Below, piece by piece: positions 25,554 to 34,401 of a stretch of DNA of 64,000 nt (within the stretch, counting starts at the first letter, position 1; each line of letters opens with the position of its first letter). A model generated the notes under the pieces. The model was not told where the DNA came from. It searched no databases and saw only the letters and a list, made by a program, of their open reading frames with translations. This DNA is from Magnetococcales bacterium (lineage in GTDB: Bacteria; Pseudomonadota; Magnetococcia; Magnetococcales; Magnetaquicoccaceae), in assembly GCA_015231375.1 (NCBI GenBank), contig JADGBT010000001.1:124001-188000 (forward strand), written 5' to 3'. A program made the translations under genes and the position numbers.

Positions 25554-26693
25554 ATGGCGTGGAACGATAATGGAGGGGGACAGCAAGGCCCCTGGGGACA
25601 AGGAGGAGGCGTGCCGCCTCAGCCGCCCGATATCGATCAAATCGTTCGGATGTTGAAGGAACGAATGCAGCACAAAGCCCCGATTGCCAAATTCTGGCCG
25701 GTCCTGATCGTGATCGCGATGGTGGTCTGGATGGGAACCGGCATCTATGTGGTCGGCCCGGACGAAAACGGCGTGGTGCTGCGGTTCGGGCGTCATGTGG
25801 AGACTACAGGACCTGGACCCCATTGGCGTCTGCCCTATCCCATCTCCTCGGTGCTGATGCCCAAGGTCACCAAGGTCGAACGGATCGAGATCGGTTACCG
25901 TTCCCGCGCCCGCACCGATGGCCGTTCCTCCGGCGACGATGTGGACGTGCCTGCGGAATCTTTCATGCTGACCGGTGACGAGAACATCATCGACATCGAC
26001 ATGAGTGTGCAATACCGCATCAAGGATAATGGCGCGGCCAATTCTTTGTTCAATCTGCGCAATCCCGCTGGGGACCGCCACAAGGTGGTGCGTGACGCCG
26101 CCGAGTCCTCCATCCGGCAGGTGATCGGTCGCAACGAAATCGACAGCGCCTTGACGGCGGGCAAGGAGAAGATCCAGTCCGACGCCAAGCTGACCATACA
26201 AAAGATTCTCGACAGTTACAACAGCGGCATTCTCATCGTCGCCGTGCAACTGCAAAAAGTGGCGCCGCCCCCGGAAGTGGTGCATGCCTTCAAGGATGTG
26301 GCCAGCGCCCGCGAAGACCGGGAACGGGCCATGAACGAAGCCCAGGGCTATGCCAACGACATCCTGCCCAAAGCCAAGGGTGAGGCGGCCAAGGCTATTC
26401 AGGAGGCGGAAGGCTATCGGGCCGCCAAGGTGACGCGCGCCCAGGGCGACGTGCATCGTTTCCTGGCCATTTTGAAAGAGTATGAAACCGCCAAGGATGT
26501 CACCGAAACCCGGCTGTACCTCGAAGCCATGGAAGAGATCATGAGCGGGGTCAACAAGGTGATCTTGGATCCCAAGGCCGGACACAACATTCTGCCGTAT
26601 CTTCCTCTGCCCGCCATGGGCCAGGGGCGTGGAACGCGCGGGGATGCCGCCTCGAAAAGCGACTCTTCCCCAGCCAAGGGAGACGCGCCATGA
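25554..26693 (+). CDS. hflK: FtsH protease modulator HflK
   Basis: SPFH-domain membrane protein that with HflC encloses FtsH. A glycine/glutamine-rich N-terminal tail (NDNGGGQQGPWGQGGG) is followed by a membrane helix at about residues 46-66, then the SPFH core starting GIYVVGPDENGVVLRFGRHV and reaching INEV-like DVASAREDRERAMNEAQGY. The start at 25554 has AGGAG about ten bases upstream; an earlier in-frame codon would disrupt the typical tail. 379 residues. Its stop overlaps the hflC start by four bases. Confidence 0.95.
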   Translation: MAWNDNGGGQQGPWGQGGGVPPQPPDIDQIVRMLKERMQHKAPIAKFWPVLIVIAMVVWMGTGIYVVGPDENGVVLRFGRHVETTGPGPHWRLPYPISSVLMPKVTKVERIEIGYRSRARTDGRSSGDDVDVPAESFMLTGDENIIDIDMSVQYRIKDNGAANSLFNLRNPAGDRHKVVRDAAESSIRQVIGRNEIDSALTAGKEKIQSDAKLTIQKILDSYNSGILIVAVQLQKVAPPPEVVHAFKDVASAREDRERAMNEAQGYANDILPKAKGEAAKAIQEAEGYRAAKVTRAQGDVHRFLAILKEYETAKDVTETRLYLEAMEEIMSGVNKVILDPKAGHNILPYLPLPAMGQGRGTRGDAASKSDSSPAKGDAP

Positions 26694-27565
26694 ACAAAAA
26701 TCTCTCCATGGGATTCTCCCTGATGGCGGTGGCCATTCTGGTGATCCTGTCCCAGTCGCTCTACACCGTTTCTCAGTGGCGTCAGGCCCTGGTGGTGCAG
26801 TTGGGCAAACCGGTGGAACCGGCCATCCACGAGCCTGGATTGCATTTCAAGATTCCGTTTTTGCAAGAGGTCCATTTCTTCGACCGCCGTTTGTTGGAGT
26901 TCGATCAAGAACCCCAGGAGATCTTGTCGGCGGACAAGAAGAACCTCAAGGTGGACAGCTATTCCCGCTGGCGGATCGTGGATCCTTTGAAGTTCTATCA
27001 GACCGTGCGGGATGAAAATGGCGCGGCGGACCGCTTGAACGACATCATCTATTCCAACATCCGTGAGGTGCTGGGGCAGTTCACCATGATGGAGATCGTC
27101 TCGGAGTCGCGCGCCGACCTGACCTTGCGCATTCGCGAGCAGACCAACACCCAGGCCAACAAGTATGGCATCGAGATCGTGGACGCGCGCATCAAGCGCA
27201 CCGATCTGCCGATGGAAAACTCCAAGGCGGTGTTTCGGCGCATGCAGACCGAGCGCGACCGGCAGGCCAAGCAGTATCGGGCGCAGGGTGAGGAGGAGGC
27301 GGTGAAGATCCGTTCCAAGGCGGTGCGGGAACGCGAGATTCTGCTGGCCGACGCCTACAAGACCGCCCAGCAGATCCGGGGCGCCGGCGACGCGGAGGCC
27401 ACCAAGGTCTATGCCGACGCCTATCGTCAGGATCCGCGCTTTTTCGAGTTCACCCGTACCCTGGAGGCTTATGCCAAGTCTTTGGGCAAGGATTCCACCA
27501 CGGTGGTGATGGAACCGACCGGGTTCTTCCGGTATTTGCAGTCTCCGAACCCGGCTGCCCGCTGA
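26690..27565 (+). CDS. hflC: FtsH protease modulator HflC
   Basis: Partner of HflK. 291 residues: an N-terminal membrane helix (about residues 8-24), then VVQLGKPVEPAIHEPGLHFK, DRRLLEFDQEPQEILSADKK and the central SPFH fold. The late block MQTERDRQAKQYRAQGEEEA and YKTAQQIRGAGDAEATKVYA is characteristic of HflC. It closes with a conserved FEFTRTLEAY segment. Four-base overlap with hflK shows translational coupling; the DUF2065 gene follows after 14 bases, as in many proteobacteria. Confidence 0.95.
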   Translation: MNKNLSMGFSLMAVAILVILSQSLYTVSQWRQALVVQLGKPVEPAIHEPGLHFKIPFLQEVHFFDRRLLEFDQEPQEILSADKKNLKVDSYSRWRIVDPLKFYQTVRDENGAADRLNDIIYSNIREVLGQFTMMEIVSESRADLTLRIREQTNTQANKYGIEIVDARIKRTDLPMENSKAVFRRMQTERDRQAKQYRAQGEEEAVKIRSKAVREREILLADAYKTAQQIRGAGDAEATKVYADAYRQDPRFFEFTRTLEAYAKSLGKDSTTVVMEPTGFFRYLQSPNPAAR

Positions 27566-27579
27566 CCAAGAGAGCGCCA

Positions 27580-27768
27580 ATGCGGGATTTTTTGAGTGCC
27601 CTGGGGCTGGTGTTGATTCTGGAAGGCATGCCTTATTTCCTGGCGCCGGGCCGGATGCGCCACTGGGTGGCCAGCATCACGGAGTTGCCCGACTCCATGC
27701 TGCGGCGGACCGGATTGTTTCTCATGGCCCTGGGATTGCTGGTGGTCTATCTGGTGCGGGGGGGATGA
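27580..27768 (+). CDS. DUF2065 family small membrane protein
   Basis: 62-residue protein with two hydrophobic helices (about residues 4-22 and 45-60) around a short loop (PGRMRHWVASI). The pattern LGLVLILEGMPYFLAP is the DUF2065 signature. Genes of this family commonly follow hflKC, as here. Function unknown; a membrane accessory of the HflKC-FtsH complex is plausible. ATGA overlap with the next gene. Confidence 0.85.
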   Translation: MRDFLSALGLVLILEGMPYFLAPGRMRHWVASITELPDSMLRRTGLFLMALGLLVVYLVRGG

Positions 27769-28394
27769 GCGTGGAGGATCGTTTTGGCGCTCTGGGGGAT
27801 GAACGCGCCCTGGCTGAGCCGCGCTGGGGCAAGCTGGGCGCCTCGCCCCGTGACTTGAGTCAGGTCACCCTGGAAATGGGCAATCTGGCGGGCCGTTCCA
27901 CACTCTGGACGGCGGCGGGGATTCTGGTCCCCGAAGTCATGGAGGAACTCGCCCAGGTGGGTACGGTGGACGGCCCGATCGAAGTTCATATCGAGGCCAG
28001 ACCGGTCCAGCAGGAAGGCCGGGCGCGGGTGCGGGTGCGTGGCCATTGCCGGGGTGTGATGCGTTTGAGTTGTGTCCGTTGTCTGGTGGAGTTCCCGTTG
28101 CCGCTCACCGCCAGGATCGATGCCCTCTACGCGCTGGGACCGGATCCGGCCATGAAGAACAAGAAATGGCGCATCGAAGAAGATCTGGAGTTTCTTCCCG
28201 ACGGGTTGTTGAAGATCCGTCATCTCGTCGAGGAGGAGTTGTTGCTCGCCCTGCCCATGAACCCGGTTTGCGTCTCCGGGTGTGCCGGTCTGTGTGCCGG
28301 ATGTGGGGTGGACCTGAATCGCAACCTGTGTGGTTGCCGCGCGACGGCGTCGAGCGGTCCATTCGCGGTTCTGAAAACTTTGCAATCCACCTGA
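27765..28394 (+). CDS. DUF177/YceD family protein with cysteine pairs
   Basis: 209-residue protein of the YceD group, usually encoded just before rpmF and implicated in 23S rRNA accumulation in some bacteria. The central block RLSCVRCLVEFPLPL and the C-terminal VSGCAGLCAGCGVDLNRNLC show the cysteine pairs of the family. It overlaps the DUF2065 gene by four bases and precedes rpmF by 66. The conserved order DUF177-rpmF-plsX-fabH supports the call. Confidence 0.88.
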   Translation: MSVEDRFGALGDERALAEPRWGKLGASPRDLSQVTLEMGNLAGRSTLWTAAGILVPEVMEELAQVGTVDGPIEVHIEARPVQQEGRARVRVRGHCRGVMRLSCVRCLVEFPLPLTARIDALYALGPDPAMKNKKWRIEEDLEFLPDGLLKIRHLVEEELLLALPMNPVCVSGCAGLCAGCGVDLNRNLCGCRATASSGPFAVLKTLQST

Positions 28395-28460
28395 ACCCCT
28401 TGGACGCGGTGGTTCGGGAGTCCATGTTGCTGAATATCAATCTGGTGAAGGAGACGACCC

Positions 28461-28640
28461 ATGGCAGTACCCAAAAAGAAAGTATCCCCCTCGCGCGGCG
28501 GCAATCGGCGCTCCCACAACGCCTTGACCCCTCCGGCCCTGTCGTTGTGTTCCAATTGTCAGGAACCCCGTCCGCCCCATCGGGTTTGCCCCCATTGCGG
28601 CTGGTACAAGGGCAAGGAGGTTGTGGCGGTCAAGGAGTAA
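28461..28640 (+). CDS. rpmF: 50S ribosomal protein L32
   Basis: 59-residue ribosomal protein. It starts [20 protein letters not shown], the L32 signature, and carries two CxxC pairs (CSNC and CPHC) for zinc. The end GWYKGKEVV is typical. AAGGAGACG lies just upstream of the ATG. It lies between the DUF177 gene and plsX in the usual proteobacterial order. Confidence 0.97.
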   Translation: MAVPKKKVSPSRGGNRRSHNALTPPALSLCSNCQEPRPPHRVCPHCGWYKGKEVVAVKE

Positions 28641-28671
28641 TCCCCGGTTCGCCGGGAGAGGATGGCGCATC

Positions 28672-29691
28672 GTGACCATTCGTATTGCCCTGGATGCCAT
28701 GGGTGGGGATCGCGCCCCTGGCTCTCCCATCGAAGGGGCGGTGATCGCCCTGGAACAACATCCCCAGTGCGCCTTCACCCTGGTCGGCCAGCCCGACGTG
28801 ATCCAGGGTGAATTGGCGCGCCTGGGGGTCGGCGTGGACCGCTTTGTCATCCACCCGGCCAGCGAGGTGGTGGGCATGGCCGAAAAGCCCTCCGTCGCTC
28901 TGCGCACCAAAAAGGACTCCTCCATGCGGGTGGGGGCCAATCTGGTGAAAAGCGGCGAGGCCAACGCCTTTGTCTCATCGGGCAACACCGGGGCGCTCAT
29001 GGCCACTGCCCGGTATGTGCTCAAAACCCTGCCCGGAGTGGACCGTCCCGCCATTGTGGCGGTCATGCCTTCCATCACCGGGCAAACCCTCATGCTCGAC
29101 GTGGGGGCCAATGTGGATTGCACCGCCGATCACCTGTGCCAGTTCGCCTTGATGGGTCGCATCTACGCCACGGCGGTGCTGGGCATCAGAAAACCCCGCA
29201 TCGGCCTGCTCAACATCGGCGAGGAGGAGATCAAGGGCAACGAAGTGGTCAAGGAGGCGGCGGAACGTCTCAGGCAGTCCGGTGGCGAGGGATTCATCGG
29301 CAATGTCGAGGCGTCGGACATCTTCACCGGGGGGGTGGATGTGGTGGTGTGTGACGGTTTTGTCGGGAATGTGGCCCTCAAGTCCACCGAAGGCATGGCC
29401 CGCATGTTGACCCATTTCCTCAAAGAGGCTTTCAGTGGATCCATTTGGACCAAACTGGGCTATTTGGCGGCCAAACCCGCCTTGACCGTCTTTCGATCCC
29501 GCGTGGATCCGCGCAAGTACAACGGGGCCATCCTTTTGGGACTCAACGGGATCGTGGTCAAAAGTCACGGATCCGCCGATCCGTATGCCTTCAGTCGCGC
29601 CATCGCCGTGGCGGTGGGACTGGCGGCCAATCGGGTCAACGACAAGATCCGCCGTGACATCGCGGCGTCCGCCGCCCCTGTGAGAGAGTGA
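28672..29691 (+). CDS. plsX: Phosphate acyltransferase PlsX
   Basis: Makes acyl-phosphate from acyl-ACP for membrane phospholipid synthesis; peripheral membrane enzyme. The GTG start at 28672 fits the family N-terminus ([20 protein letters not shown]) and has GGGAGAGGA upstream. [26 protein letters not shown] and [18 protein letters not shown] are family blocks. 339 residues, normal length. It is followed by fabH after five bases, the classic plsX-fabH pair. Confidence 0.96.
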   Translation: MTIRIALDAMGGDRAPGSPIEGAVIALEQHPQCAFTLVGQPDVIQGELARLGVGVDRFVIHPASEVVGMAEKPSVALRTKKDSSMRVGANLVKSGEANAFVSSGNTGALMATARYVLKTLPGVDRPAIVAVMPSITGQTLMLDVGANVDCTADHLCQFALMGRIYATAVLGIRKPRIGLLNIGEEEIKGNEVVKEAAERLRQSGGEGFIGNVEASDIFTGGVDVVVCDGFVGNVALKSTEGMARMLTHFLKEAFSGSIWTKLGYLAAKPALTVFRSRVDPRKYNGAILLGLNGIVVKSHGSADPYAFSRAIAVAVGLAANRVNDKIRRDIAASAAPVRE

Positions 29692-29696
29692 ACGTC

Positions 29697-30680
29697 ATGT
29701 CCAGATTGTGTTCCCGCATCATCGGAACCGGTTCTTATCTTCCGGAAAAACGGCTCCCCAATCAGGATCTGGCCCGCATGGTGGAGACCTCCGACGAGTG
29801 GGTCTACTCCCGTACCGGCATCCGCGAGCGGCGTATCGCCGCAGAAGGGGAGTTCACCTCGGATCTGGCGGCGGCGGCGGGTCGCAATGCCCTCCAGGCT
29901 GCCGGCATCCCCGCCGAGTCCCTGGATCTGATCATCGTGGCCACCACCACGCCGGATCTGATTTTTCCCTCCACGGCCTCCATCGTGCAGCATAAATTGG
30001 GGGTTTCCGCCACCCGCATGCCGGCTTTCGACGTGCAGGCGGTGTGCGCGGGCTTTTTGCACGCCTTGTCGGTGGCCGATCAATACATCCGCGCCGGAAC
30101 CTGCTGGCGGATTCTGGTGATCGGCGCCGAAACCACCTCCCGCATCCTGGACTGGAGCGATCGGGGCACCTGCATTCTCTTCGGGGACGGGGCCGGGGCC
30201 GTGGTGCTGGAGGCGGAACGCGGCGGAGAACGGGGGATCCTGTCCACCCATCTGCACGCCGACGGCTCCCAGATGGAACTCCTGCTCACGGATGGCGGCA
30301 TCTCCCGGGGCGCTCCCGCCGGCGGTGGCATGGGGGTGATCCGCATGCAGGGCAACGAGGTGTTCAAACAGGCGGTCAAGGCCATGGAGTCGTGTGTGGA
30401 CGAAACCCTGCTGGCCAACAATCTGGCCAAAGAGCAGATCGACTGGCTGGTTCCCCATCAGGCCAACATCCGCATCATTCAAAGTACCGCCAAGCGGCTC
30501 GGCATGCCCATGGAACGGGTTGCCGTGACCGTGGATCGCCATGGCAACACCTCGGCGGCCAGTGTTCCCTTGGCCCTCGACGAGGTGGTGCGGGCCGGAC
30601 AGATCCATCCGGGACATCGCGTGCTGATGGTGGCCTTCGGTGGCGGGTTCACCTGGGGTTCGGCCCTGGTCCGGTGGTGA
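29697..30680 (+). CDS. fabH: 3-oxoacyl-ACP synthase III (KAS III)
   Basis: Starts each fatty acid chain by condensing acetyl-CoA with malonyl-ACP. Catalytic triad visible: cysteine C117 in [12 protein letters not shown], histidine in [12 protein letters not shown], and asparagine in [12 protein letters not shown]. The N-terminal [11 protein letters not shown] and [15 protein letters not shown] are family blocks. The ATG at 29697 is preferred over a GTG nine bases earlier because of GAGAGA spacing. 327 residues. purU follows after 22 bases. Confidence 0.96.
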   Translation: MSRLCSRIIGTGSYLPEKRLPNQDLARMVETSDEWVYSRTGIRERRIAAEGEFTSDLAAAAGRNALQAAGIPAESLDLIIVATTTPDLIFPSTASIVQHKLGVSATRMPAFDVQAVCAGFLHALSVADQYIRAGTCWRILVIGAETTSRILDWSDRGTCILFGDGAGAVVLEAERGGERGILSTHLHADGSQMELLLTDGGISRGAPAGGGMGVIRMQGNEVFKQAVKAMESCVDETLLANNLAKEQIDWLVPHQANIRIIQSTAKRLGMPMERVAVTVDRHGNTSAASVPLALDEVVRAGQIHPGHRVLMVAFGGGFTWGSALVRW

Positions 30681-30702
30681 CAATGGTCAGGATCCTGCCA
30701 TC

Positions 30703-31557
30703 ATGAGCGCCAGCGCTTCGGAGATCATTTTTCTCGGCCACTGTCCGGATCAGGTGGGACTGGATGCCCGCATCACCGGTTTTTTCGCTGGAGAACTGTT
30801 CAATATTCTCGATTTGTCCCAGCATTCGGAACGGGGACGCTTTTTCATCCGTATCGAAGGCAGCGAGGAGGGGGAGCGGCAATCCATTCAGACCTGGACC
30901 GAGAAATTCTTTCCCATCGCCCGTGAGTTGAACATGGAGTATTCGTTCCACGATCCCCTGGAACGGCCTCGGGTGGTGATGTTCTGCTCCAAAACCTTGT
31001 CGTGTCCTTTGGAGATCATCTCCCGCTGGCTCAGCGGGGATTTGCGCATCGATCTGCGCGCCGTGATCAGCAACCATATGGATATCGATCCGGTGGTCCG
31101 GAAGCTGGATATCCCTTTCCATCACGTGTCCACGCGGGAACGGACCATCGACTTCGAGCCGCAGCAATTGCGCATCCTCGACCGCTACAACCCGGATCTG
31201 GTGGTGCTGGCCCGCTACATGAAAATCCTCTCCGGTTCGTTTCTGGAAGAGGCGCGGATTCCCATTCTCAACATTCATCACTCTTTTCTGCCCTCCTTCA
31301 TCGGCAACGACCCCTACGAGCAGGCGTATCGACGTGGTGTCAAGCTCATCGGAGCCACGGCCCATTTCGTCACCCGCGAGCTGGACGAAGGCCCCATCAT
31401 CCATCAGGATGTGGTGCGCATCGGTCATCAGTTCTCCGTGGCCGACATGAAACAGGTGGGCGCCGACATCGAAAAACAGGTGCTGGCCTCTGCCCTGCGC
31501 AAATTCATCGAGCGCAAGATCATTCAATGGCAGGGGAGAACCGTGGTCTTCCACTGA
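30703..31557 (+). CDS. purU: Formyltetrahydrofolate deformylase
   Basis: Hydrolyses 10-formyl-tetrahydrofolate to formate and tetrahydrofolate, which balances one-carbon pools and feeds PurT. N-terminal ACT-type domain (GHCPDQVGLDARITGFFAGE), then a formyltransferase fold with ISNHMDIDPVVRKLDIPFHH, NIHHSFLPSFIGNDPY, and GATAHFVTRELDEGPII, where the histidine and aspartate of the catalytic site lie. 284 residues from the ATG at 30703, which has AGGATC upstream. It is the last gene of the run that begins at hflK. Confidence 0.95.
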   Translation: MSASASEIIFLGHCPDQVGLDARITGFFAGELFNILDLSQHSERGRFFIRIEGSEEGERQSIQTWTEKFFPIARELNMEYSFHDPLERPRVVMFCSKTLSCPLEIISRWLSGDLRIDLRAVISNHMDIDPVVRKLDIPFHHVSTRERTIDFEPQQLRILDRYNPDLVVLARYMKILSGSFLEEARIPILNIHHSFLPSFIGNDPYEQAYRRGVKLIGATAHFVTRELDEGPIIHQDVVRIGHQFSVADMKQVGADIEKQVLASALRKFIERKIIQWQGRTVVFH

Positions 31558-31665
31558 AACGTCCGGGAAGTATGATCCGTTAATCCAATTTGGCATGAGA
31601 TATGCTTGGTTTGGTTAATCGGATGGTCGTCAGACCTCACCCTTGACGCATTAGGAAGATTCACC

Positions 31666-32025
31666 ATGCAACTCATGTCCCACAAGCACCCTCTTCCCGT
31701 TCGTCCTCTGCCGTCGATGCGCCATGCCATCTTCGACGCCGAGCATCGCACAGCCGACAACGAAAATGCCCGCCGTCTCTGGGCGGCGGTCCTGGAACGG
31801 GCCATTCTGGACTTGCAGGAACCAAGTACACGGGCCGAGGCCATGGAGTGGGTCAGTTCCAATCGGTGGGGGGTCGGTTCGTTTCAGTGGATCTGTCAAC
31901 AACTGGATATGGATCCCTCCTCGGTCAAACACGCCCTGATCAACATGTACGCCACCCAAACCATCCCGAAACGGGCAGCGCTCCGCTCCGGGGCTGGCCA
32001 GGGGGCGGTTTTGTCAAACCCCTGA
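31666..32025 (+). CDS. Small conserved-type protein, possible DNA-binding, unknown function
   Basis: 119 residues. Blocks such as ARRLWAAVLERAILDL and SFQWICQQLDMDPSSVKHAL resemble a family of short orphan proteins seen in phage-like and chromosomal contexts; the second block has helix-turn-helix character. AGGAAGA precedes the ATG at 31666. No neighbour points to a pathway. The G+C content and codon use look like the surroundings. A regulatory role is a guess. Confidence 0.6.
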   Translation: MQLMSHKHPLPVRPLPSMRHAIFDAEHRTADNENARRLWAAVLERAILDLQEPSTRAEAMEWVSSNRWGVGSFQWICQQLDMDPSSVKHALINMYATQTIPKRAALRSGAGQGAVLSNP

Positions 32026-32129
32026 CGCGCCCGGGGTTGCGAAAATCTTGGATCGATTCTTGCTGGTTGGAGAGATAATGGCGGAATCCTTTGGATTCCA
32101 TCCACTCTTCAATCGGCAAGGATCGTCCC

Positions 32130-32351
32130 ATGAACGTCACCAGCAGTCTTATGACCGATATCAGCAGCATGAACGTGGTTCGTGCCCGCGAAGCCTCGCA
32201 GAAGATTTTCCAGAAGGTCCAGAATCAATCCGCCGCCACCCTCCAGGTGATCAATCAACAAAACTCCGTGCCCAGCTACATGGCCTCCAAGGCTTATGTG
32301 GTCAGCATCTCCCCGTTGGCCGCGCAAAAAGGGGCGGCGCAGCACTCTTGA
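32130..32351 (+). CDS. Short hydrophilic helical protein of unknown function
   Basis: 73 residues, starting MNVTSSLMTDISSMNVVRAR. It is rich in serine, alanine and glutamine, with no membrane helix and no cysteine. GCAAGGATC lies before the ATG at 32130. Its length and amphipathic pattern recall small YjfB-like motility proteins, but no signature is clear. It may be a surface, phasin-like or motility-related peptide; I do not assign a role. Confidence 0.5.
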   Translation: MNVTSSLMTDISSMNVVRAREASQKIFQKVQNQSAATLQVINQQNSVPSYMASKAYVVSISPLAAQKGAAQHS

Positions 32352-32400
32352 TCGTCACGACCATTGGGGCCGGGTGATCGTCGCGACCATTGGGACTGGC
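32349..32400 (+). repeat. Two tandem 26-bp imperfect repeats
   Basis: Copies at 32349-32374 and 32375-32400 both contain TGATCGTC and CGACCATTGGG and differ at a few positions. The first begins at the stop codon of the small gene. The unit may bind a regulator of the CoA-transferase gene that follows, or may just be a duplication. Confidence 0.55.
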
Positions 32401-32523
32401 GATCGAAGTGTTTGGATAGGCTGGCCACTCCTTGGCCTGCGTGATTTCTCTTGAGCTTTCCGCCTCATCCCCCTAGGATCGGCGGTATTGACTCAGATTG
32501 TCATCCCGTACCAAGGAGAGAAC

Positions 32524-34401
32524 ATGGCCACACACACATTGCCCCCCCGGCTCACGGATTGGAAACGGTATCTCAAATCCGGCGATCGGGTTTTCATCGG
32601 CTCGAACGCCGCCTGTCCCCATGCCCTGACCGATGATCTCGTCAAGCACGCAGGCGATTTCCGTGATCTGGAGATGGTCCATATCCTCATCCTCGGTCCG
32701 CATCCGTGGACCGAAGCCAAATATGGCCGGACGTTCAACGTCAACTCCCTGTTTCTTGGCCCCGGCACCCGCAAGCCGGTGGCTTACGGCGTGGCGGATT
32801 ATACGCCCTGTTTCTTGTCCGAGATTCCTTCCTTGTTCACCGATGGGATTTTGCCCATCGATGTGGCCCTGATCCAGGTGTCGCCGCCGGATCAATACGG
32901 CTATTGCTCCTTGGGGCCTTCGGTGGATATCGTCGCTTCGGGCTGGAAATCCGCCCGGTGCGTCATCGCCCAGATCAATGCCCGGGTTCCCCGCACTCTG
33001 GGTGAGAGCTTCATCCATGTCAGTTCCATCCACGCCTGCATCGAGGCCGATCTGCCCATGCCGGTCCTGCCCCCCCCGGAACTCGATGAGACCGCCATTC
33101 GCATCGGCCAGTACGTGGCCCAGTTGATCGAGGATGGCTCCACCTTGCAGATGGGGATCGGACGCATTCCCGACGCGGTGTTGCGCGCTCTGACCGGACA
33201 CAAGAATCTGGGCATCCATACCGAAATGTTCTCCGATGGGGTGATCGAGCTGTTTGACTCCGGGGTGATCAACAACGCCCAGAAGACCTTGCATCCGGGC
33301 AAGATGATCGTCTCGTTTTGCATGGGCACCCAGAAGCTGTATGATTTTGTCCACGACAATCCGCATGTGGAGTTTCACCCGTCCGAGTATGTCAACAATC
33401 CCGCCGTCATCGCCCGCAATCATAAAATGGTGGCGATCAACAGCGCCATCGAAGTGGATCTGAGCGGTCAGGTGGTGTCGGATTCGGTGGGGCGGCGTTT
33501 CTACAGTGGCATCGGCGGTCAGGTGGACTTCATTCGGGGAGCGGCCATGAGTCCGGGGGGACGACCCATCATCGCCTTGCCCTCCACGGCCAAGAACGGC
33601 ACCATCTCCAAGATCGTCCCGTTTCTGACCGAAGGCTCGGGGGTGGTCACCTCCCGTGGGGATGTCCACTACGTGGTGACCGAATACGGCGTCGCCACCC
33701 TGCGGGGCAAAAGCATCCGGGAGCGGGCGTTGGAGTTGATCCAGGTGGCCCATCCCGATTTCCGGGATACGCTGCTTTCCCAGGTGCGCACGCAGCACTG
33801 GGTACCGGACTATCAAGTCACCCAGCCCAGTCGGGTCGAGGAGTTGGGGGATCCCCAGGCGGTCAAGCTTCGTCTCAAAGGCGGGGTCTTCCATTTGCGC
33901 CCGCTGCGCGCTGCGGATGAACGCATCTATCAGAATTTCTTTTATTCCCACGACGACGAAACCGTCTTGCAGCGTTACCGGTATCGTCCGGACGGCATGT
34001 CGCGTCAGAAGGCCAGTCACATGGTCAACGTCAATCAGAGTCGGGATCTGGCGTTGTGCATCGTGCGTCGCAAGGGGCCTCACGAAGCCATTTTAGCGGT
34101 GGGGCGTTATTTCTGGATCGAGTCGGAGAACATCGGGGATGCCAGCTTTGTGGTGCGCGAGGGCAATCGGGCCAAGGGGATGGCCAGCACTCTGCTCACC
34201 ACCATGATCGAGATCGCCCGCGCCCGCTCCCTGGCCGCTTTGAGCTGCGTGGTGCGGGTGGACAACAAACCCATGCGTCGTTTGCTGGAGAAGTTCGCCT
34301 TCGAGACCCACGCCGGAGGCGAACCCATGGAGTTGAAAATGGTGCTGCCTTTGGTGACTCCCGGAGCTACTCCTGCGGAGCGTCCGTCAAGCCCGGCGTG
34401 A
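32524..34401 (+). CDS. Acetyl-CoA hydrolase/transferase fused to a GNAT acetyltransferase domain
   Basis: 625-residue fusion. The first 450 residues are a class I CoA-transferase of the acetyl-CoA hydrolase/4-hydroxybutyrate CoA-transferase type: GIHTEMFSDGVIELFDSG holds the likely catalytic glutamate, and GIGGQVDFIRGAAMSPGG is the family glycine-rich loop. From about residue 456 (VFHLRPLRAADERIYQ) to the end runs a GNAT domain with VREGNRAKGMASTLLT as the acetyl-CoA loop. The GNAT part may acetylate a lysine of the protein itself or of a partner. ATG at 32524 has AAGGAGAGA upstream. The 3' end overlaps the convergent cyclase gene by 35 bases. Confidence 0.88.
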   Translation: MATHTLPPRLTDWKRYLKSGDRVFIGSNAACPHALTDDLVKHAGDFRDLEMVHILILGPHPWTEAKYGRTFNVNSLFLGPGTRKPVAYGVADYTPCFLSEIPSLFTDGILPIDVALIQVSPPDQYGYCSLGPSVDIVASGWKSARCVIAQINARVPRTLGESFIHVSSIHACIEADLPMPVLPPPELDETAIRIGQYVAQLIEDGSTLQMGIGRIPDAVLRALTGHKNLGIHTEMFSDGVIELFDSGVINNAQKTLHPGKMIVSFCMGTQKLYDFVHDNPHVEFHPSEYVNNPAVIARNHKMVAINSAIEVDLSGQVVSDSVGRRFYSGIGGQVDFIRGAAMSPGGRPIIALPSTAKNGTISKIVPFLTEGSGVVTSRGDVHYVVTEYGVATLRGKSIRERALELIQVAHPDFRDTLLSQVRTQHWVPDYQVTQPSRVEELGDPQAVKLRLKGGVFHLRPLRAADERIYQNFFYSHDDETVLQRYRYRPDGMSRQKASHMVNVNQSRDLALCIVRRKGPHEAILAVGRYFWIESENIGDASFVVREGNRAKGMASTLLTTMIEIARARSLAALSCVVRVDNKPMRRLLEKFAFETHAGGEPMELKMVLPLVTPGATPAERPSSPA

